Origin: Unio delphinus
Taxonomy: Eukaryota > Mollusca > Bivalvia > Unionida > Unionidae
Direction: 5' to 3'
NCBI GenBank assembly: GCA_029339505.1
Contig: JAQISU010001235.1
Location: 40,416,815-40,480,814 of the forward strand
DNA: 64,000 bases
Shown: in pieces, positions 58,621-64,000 of the stretch
Position numbering within the stretch: the stretch's first letter is position 1
How the letters are laid out: each line of letters opens with the position of its first letter
The notes under the pieces: generated by a model
Told to the model about the DNA's origin: nothing
Seen by the model: the letters and a program-made list of their open reading frames with translations, nothing else
Databases searched by the model: none
Position numbers and translations under genes: made by a program

Positions 58621-59657
58621 TGGACTAGACTCAATCAGCTTACTCTGGGGGAACTTTTGTAGGCTTGCCTAGACGGACTAGACTTAAATACGTTGAGAAC
58701 CTGTATCATAGGCTTGCATCGATGGATTAGACGCAATCAGCGTACAATCCTGACTCAGAACTTCCGTAGTAAATCTTACCAAACGTCATCATCTTATTTA
58801 CGCGCTAGCTTTGAAACCCGTCTAAACATTATATCGACGGACGACGATACATTCTGAAAACGGATTTAACAGATATTGAAAAGCGTTTGGGGTACATTTT
58901 AATATCACATACAAAATATAAGCAGCATCATGAATCAAAATTAAGAAAAAAAAACTCATTTTGCAACCTGCTGATCTGTCATGGGATGTACGTTTTAAAC
59001 AAAGTATACCAAACGTTTTCACTCAGAGTTCATGCCTCAGTCAATCGGAAATTAAATAAATGTAACATTTTTCCCAAGACAAAATTTTGGTAATAAACAA
59101 AGCACGCTGCCATGGACCGGAATCAGTATAGTTTGGAAACGGTCTGACAATTATATGACCTAGAAATCAGCTTTTCGAAACCAATTTACCATGTTAGAGC
59201 ATTGAAGTCAGGCGTGAACTTGAAAGAACTTGAAAGTTTACGTGAAATCGCCTTTATTCAAAAAAGGAATTAGAGAACCTGATTACAAATAATTCAGGGC
59301 CAAGGTAATTTTATCTTCCTACAAAAGTTCCCCCAATACGTGGATATCTTGATTATGCCAGGTGAAGTTCCAGCAGGTAACCGTTTGGTCATGTGAGCGT
59401 ATTGAATAACGTAGTTCAATTTAATGATCAGGACAGTGCACATTTATCAGTAACAAATGAACACAGTGATATGAGTTATTGCTCTCATTATGAGGAACCA
59501 AGCTTAAAGTAAACGTTACACGTTGCATCTGCTGTTTCATATTACAGAAATTATCATAGTGATGATGACCGCAATGATAATAATGATAGTGTGGTTGTTT
59601 AGTACTCAAGCGTGCTTAATCTCCTTTATAACAGAAACGCTAAATTTTATTATTAAA

Positions 59658-59697
<40 letters not shown>

Positions 59698-60120
59698 GCC
59701 CATTGGTCTTTTTTTTGTATTTTTTTCGTAAATCTTATCCAATAAATATCATTGAAAGGATCGATGGATAGATCTATTTTCTATATATGTTATTTGCCTG
59801 CAAAATAGCTAAGGACATTAAGATTTTCAATTTAAAAGGCCTTTAAACACACAGTCCTGATTCTTTTAATTTGTGTCACAGACCACAGATGCTGTATCTG
59901 CTCGGGAAGTGGACGCACCCGCCTATCCATGAGTCTTCTGCTGCCTTGATGGTCGGCGCTGATTAACCAAAGACTAAGGGAGTAAACCCTATTAGAAAAT
60001 TTGGAGTGGAGACCATAAGGCAACTGGACGATGTGCTACATCCCCTTATGGCAACTCCGTGGTCTGGAGAGAGATGGGCTCCAGCAGACGATTTTTGCCC
60101 GAGAGAAACTGATATTGCTG
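58621..60120. other. No gene seen; (TTA)n at 59661-59697
   Basis: No supported gene. A TTA run of about 37 bp lies at 59661-59697. Isolated GGACTAGAC words to 58740 look like strays of the satellite. Confidence 0.45.
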
Positions 60121-60127
60121 GACAAGT

Positions 60128-60870
60128 TTGAGGTTACTATACCGGATCGGTACTTTGCATAAAATCAGAGCTAGAGACAGCGTCGCCATCGTCATTAGAA
60201 CTCTAGCGCAAATCGGAAGACTCCAAGAATTGACACATGAGCTGGAACACTACTCATGGCACATTCTGGGAATCGATGGAGTCAGATGGAAAGCTATAGG
60301 ACAACACATAACTAAAAATGGGCATATATTCTAATATCGTGGAGAGTTTGACCAGACCATAAATGGAGTAGACTTCGTTGTAAACAAGGCAAAAGCAAAA
60401 GGGATTTGTGCTTGAATGCCGCCCCATATCTAGGAGAAAACTTTACATTTGTCTGAAAGCATCTCCCTTTAACATCACAATTATCCACGTATATGCTCCA
60501 GCTACCGATGATGATGATGATGAAGAAATAGAGGAGTTTTACAACAACTCCCACGGGTATTCTAAATATGATCATCCAAGGAGTGTGGAATGCCTAACTT
60601 GCCAAAGATGCTCCAAAAGACTAGAAGATCATTGTGGACAATTGTGCAATGAGCGTACCAAATAAAGAGGGAGACGGTAGCTCGAGTTTGAAAGCTACAA
60701 CAACTTGTTACTAGCGAATACCCTGTGCCAACATAACTCTTCACGATGCTGGACATGGCACGCACCAAATGGAACACACCATAACCAGATAGACTACATA
60801 ATGGTCCATAACCGTTACCCATCTGGTATCAATATAGCCAGAAATTAAGGACGTTCCCAGTTGTTGATGT
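60128..60870 (+). mobile_element. LINE endonuclease relic (RTE/craniofacial-development-protein-2-like)
   Basis: The plus-strand coding signal starts near 60128 with an RIGTL-type start and continues with GRLQELTHELEHYSWHILGI, a VRWK word, then GVDFVVNKAKAKGIC, RKLYICLKASPFNITIIHVY and a run of Asp. After shifts it continues with GDWNAKL-like and SVPNKEGDG-like words, ending before 60900. This order matches the APE-type endonuclease domain of RTE-like LINEs. At least three frameshifts or stops are present, and no reverse transcriptase follows. Confidence 0.6.
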
Positions 60871-60927
60871 TAGGAGTGATCAAGCCCAAGTGGTTATGAA
60901 CTTCCGAGTGAATAATAAAAATAATAA

Positions 60928-61194
60928 TTGAAAGGAATCAATCTGTCTTGCTGTCTAATTTCAACGGGCAATTCGTTCCACGTTGCTGGACCCGGGTATG
61001 CAAAAGAACGATGCCCATATGAATTCGTTTTTTATAATGTGAATAATGAGTTTACGATTGTCAGAAAAGGAGCATACGTATCTTGGTGGTGTATACACAT
61101 GGGTGAGATCAGATATGAATGTTGGACTGGAGCACGTCAGTCAAACGTTGCACAGACAACGAATGTTATGTTTGATTCTGGATCGAGTGGATAG
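60928..61194 (+). other. Open frame of 88 residues, unsupported
   Basis: The ATG-started frame (MKGINLSCCLISTGNSFHVA) is Cys/Trp-rich and unlike anything I recognise. It lies between two LINE relics on opposite strands and is probably a chance frame or LINE debris. Confidence 0.15.
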
Positions 61195-61209
61195 CTAGTG
61201 TAGGATACA

Positions 61210-61960
61210 GATCAGCAGGGAGGTGTGCTCTGATCGTGATACTCTAAGGATGATCCGAGCAGATGTGTTGTGAACTTTTTGACCTTTCCTGAGTAGATAG
61301 TGAGACGAACCAGACATAATTGAGTTACAATAGTCCATTCTTGTAAGTACTAATGTTTACGCAACTGTTTTAGTGGTATTAACTGAAAGATATTTGCAAA
61401 TGGAGCTGATGCGTCTCCGCTCAAGATATGCAGCCTTGCATATGTTCATGACATGTTGATGCAATGTGAGGGTACTGTCTAGAGTAACACCTTGTTTTCG
61501 TACTGACTGTGGATTTCATTTTGGTATTTGCTGATATTTATTGTTTGAGGTAAAGGATCTAACTGAGAAACTCTTTGTGCTGTGATCAGAATGGCCTCAG
61601 TTTTATCATCATTCATCTGCAGCTTGTTACATGTCATCAATGATTTTCATTAGACATGTACCTCTTAACTCCATGGATGGTAGCATCAACTTTAATTAGG
61701 TGGCTAGACTTGCATATTTGGGTGTCATCAGCGTACAATTAGCGAGACACTGGATGATGATATATGACACTTTCGAGCGGCTGAGAAACACTCCAACATA
61801 GATCAACTGTGCTAGAGTGTATTTGTTTGTTACAGATTCAATTTGTGCTCTGTTTACGAAGTAGGACTTGATCCACAATAAGAATATCTTGTGAATACCC
61901 ATTACATGCTGTGAATACACATTACATATTGTCAATACCCATTACATGCTGGAGATATAA
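61210..61960 (-). mobile_element. LINE reverse transcriptase relic
   Basis: On the minus strand the frame 61935-61696 has IFLLWIKSYFVNRAQIESV, matching the segment before the RT catalytic box in CR1/L2-type LINEs. A damaged version of the downstream box follows (CLANCTLMTPKYASLAT at the place of the usual YADDTQ). Further pieces with KLQMNDDKTEAILI- and SQLDPLPQTINI-like words run down to about 61500. Frames shift repeatedly and the element is truncated on both sides. Confidence 0.55.
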
Positions 61961-62086
61961 AATGTATGTTGTGAAGTGTTTATGTTCTGTGATGTAACTA
62001 ACTAAATATTCATTAATTCATTAATTCATTAATTCATTCATTCATTCATTTCTGGAAAGTACAATCCGCGAGGGTTGTTTCTTGGT

Positions 62087-62331
62087 TTGTTTTTAGGGTT
62101 TATCGCCATTTTTCAGCACACGATAGGCTACACATGGCGGCCAGTATTATTGGTGTAGGAAGAACCCGGGAAGATCCCCGGAAAGAACCACCGATCCACG
62201 AGCAGCTACTGGCAAGCTTTCTCACGTAACTACATTAGCCGAATCTTAGACTCGAACCCACACAGACAGAGGTGAGACCGCAGTGATCTGTAACGGAAAG
62301 CGATTTAGACCACTTGGCTATTAAGGCCCCT
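62087..62331 (-). mobile_element. tRNA-derived SINE, family 1, copy 3
   Basis: Minus-oriented copy with the body words ACATGGCGGCCAGTATT and GAAAGAACCACCGATCCACG and a tRNA-like head ending in AAGGCCCC at 62331. It is closest to copy 1. It is preceded by ATTC repeats at 62015-62050. Confidence 0.8.
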
Positions 62332-62595
62332 AAATCCGTGAGGTCATAATGGGTAAATTGTTCATACGTATATAAGTAGTATGACAACCTGACGTATGTG
62401 TATCTAAAGTATTTACAATTAAGATTGTGGACTACTTACCTATGGCTTGATATATCCCGAGGCAGTATAACAGAGGTGAAACCCTCGATATGATTTTACC
62501 ATGATGATTACGGTAGAACATATTGATAGGGACTGTTTAGTAGTCTCTTCATTATGATGTGAGTTTATATATCGTATTACATTACAGCTAATCAG

Positions 62596-62600
62596 GATTG

Positions 62601-62657
<57 letters not shown>
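62596..62657. repeat. (CA)n microsatellite
   Basis: About 60 bp of CA. The minus-strand frame through it is an artefact. Confidence 0.93.
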
Positions 62658-62659
<2 letters not shown>

Positions 62660-63057
62660 TTATGTAATTTAGAATAATATAGAGTGTTGAAGCTTATATG
62701 GTGGCATACATAAAACAACGATTCCTTTTGATACAGCCTGAGATGTTTTAAAGAGAAAGACATTCAGACCGACAGGCAGACAGACATACAGACATACAAA
62801 GGCAGAGAGAGAGATGCAAAAATACGTATCTTCATAATGAAGATAATGTAAATTGTGTGTTAAACTCTCATTTCAAATGTCGATTTATTACAATGAATGT
62901 GACTTTATTCTTTTTGCACTTATGCCCTACCCTTGCCCTATTAATGTGACTTTCGCCGTAGATAAAAATACAAATGCTCTTACAAAAGTAAATTTGAACA
63001 TATTTTGTTTTTGTTATAAGATCGGTAGATTCTATGAGCACTCGCATTGTCTTTGCT

Positions 63058-63780
63058 AGAATCGCATCACAATTATTTTTTCTGGTTCAATACCCACGAA
63101 TGTAGTTCTATAGTTCTACTCTAATTTTAGAACATTTTTTCCTCTCTCATTTTGATGGTGATATAAGAATTATATTTACGCATTTTTGGTATTGAGTTAA
63201 AGGTAATTGTTTATTCATGAGAATATGAGCTCAGATAGTGGTTGTCTGCGTGTATTTTGGCGACAGTGCACATTGGGTAATAAGGCCTTGGTGATGATCC
63301 GGAAGTGAAATATGTGTTCTGTTTACATGCTGTTCTATTTACAGTGCAGCCGCTCAAAAAACATGCCAGTGAACCCTTGACAAGAACTTCACCGTGATGT
63401 CATCTTTGGAGGGATTTCAGATTAACATATGGAATCACAACACAATTATTATTTCCAGTGTAGTTCTAGTCTATTTTTAGATCATCTTTTCCTCTCTCAT
63501 TTTGGTGGCGATAGAAGAGTTATATTGATGCATATATGGTAGGGATTTAAAGGTAATTGTTTATTCTTGAGAATATGAGCTGAGAGAGTGGTTGTCAGTG
63601 TGTAATTTGGCAACAGTGCACATGGAGTAATAAGGCCTTGGTGATGATCCGGAAGTGAAATCTGTGTTCTGTGTACATGCTGTACTGTTTACAGTGCAGC
63701 CGCTCAAAAAAAAAAAATGCCGGTGAACCCCTGACAAAAACTTCACCGTGAAGTCATCTTTGGATGTATTTCAGATTAAC
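63058..63780 (+). repeat. Tandem duplication, about 350-bp unit
   Basis: Two adjacent copies share AATCRCAWCACAATTATT, CCTCTCTCATTTTG, AGGTAATTGTTTATTC, AAGGCCTTGGTGATGATCCG and TTTCAGATTAACATATG in the same order. The period is 350-355 bp, and a poly-A run differs between them. Confidence 0.85.
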
Positions 63781-63783
63781 ATA

Positions 63784-63970
63784 TGATTTGTATTGTTTGT
63801 CACACAGTTGAAAAGTCACTACTGAGAAATATATGTAGAGAACATATAGTAAAAATAATTGTTGTGTATGTCCATATGATTTGTATTGATTGTCCCACAA
63901 TGGAAAGGTCAGTGCTGAGGTATATATGTAGAGAACATATAGTAAACTTAATTGTGATGTATGTCCTGCT
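63784..63970 (+). repeat. Tandem duplication, about 93-bp unit
   Basis: ATATGATTTGTATTG, then ATATGTAGAGAACATATAGT, then a GATGTATGTCC-like end occur twice in a row directly after the previous duplication. Confidence 0.8.
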
Positions 63971-64000
63971 AACCTTGCGTATGCCATTTTAGCTCCCCAA

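Overview
The window looks like nuclear DNA of an invertebrate animal, most likely a mollusc or another lophotrochozoan. It is AT-rich, dense in microsatellites ((CA)n, (CATA)n, (TA)n, (CTAT)n, (GA)n), and holds tRNA-derived SINEs, decayed LINEs, two tRNA-Cys genes and a two-exon forkhead transcription factor gene. The phylum is inferred from overall character and could not be tested by search.

Layout. Positions 1-16.9 kb hold the remains of an integrated virus-like DNA element. Fragment A (0.6-3.6 kb) is the interior and 3' end of a replication gene. Copy B (about 5.1-16.9 kb) is much more complete and diverged from A. In copy B a minus-strand block (16.65 to 9.88 kb) encodes, in order: a coiled-coil protein, a basic/hydrophobic minor virion protein, a double-jelly-roll-type major capsid protein, a second minor virion protein, an adenain-type cysteine protease, a fibre-like coiled-coil protein, another coiled-coil protein, a small unknown, and an HTH/coiled-coil protein. 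A plus-strand block (8.0-9.8 kb) encodes a zinc-binding protein, an HNH endonuclease and two unknowns. A minus-strand gene (7.97-5.71 kb) encodes a family-B DNA polymerase fused to an SF1 helicase. Most genes carry frameshifts or stops, so this is a decaying endogenous copy.

17-36 kb is a retroelement graveyard. It holds an L1-like LINE 3' end (18.7-19.6 kb), an 0.8-kb duplicated segment (21.4 and 23.6 kb), a CR1/L2-like LINE ORF2 (26.0-27.6 kb), a zinc-knuckle ORF1 (28.0-29.8 kb), and a repeat-internal-repeat structure with 1.39-kb near-identical direct repeats exactly 4,170 bp apart (30.0-35.6 kb). A second ORF1 fragment and a possible transposase tail follow. 37.5-38.7 kb carries two tRNA-Cys(GCA) genes in a duplicated segment whose flank recurs, without the tRNA, at 58.3 kb.

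47.9-55.3 kb is the only clearly intact protein gene: a forkhead-box factor of 445 residues from two coding exons separated by a 6.1-kb intron full of SINEs and minisatellites. The rest (55-64 kb) is a 34-bp satellite with higher-order structure, two more LINE relics, another SINE and tandem duplications.

The virus-like genes fit together as a self-replicating, capsid-forming element (polymerase-helicase for replication; capsid, minor capsid, protease and fibre for a particle). No packaging ATPase or integrase was recognised in the window.
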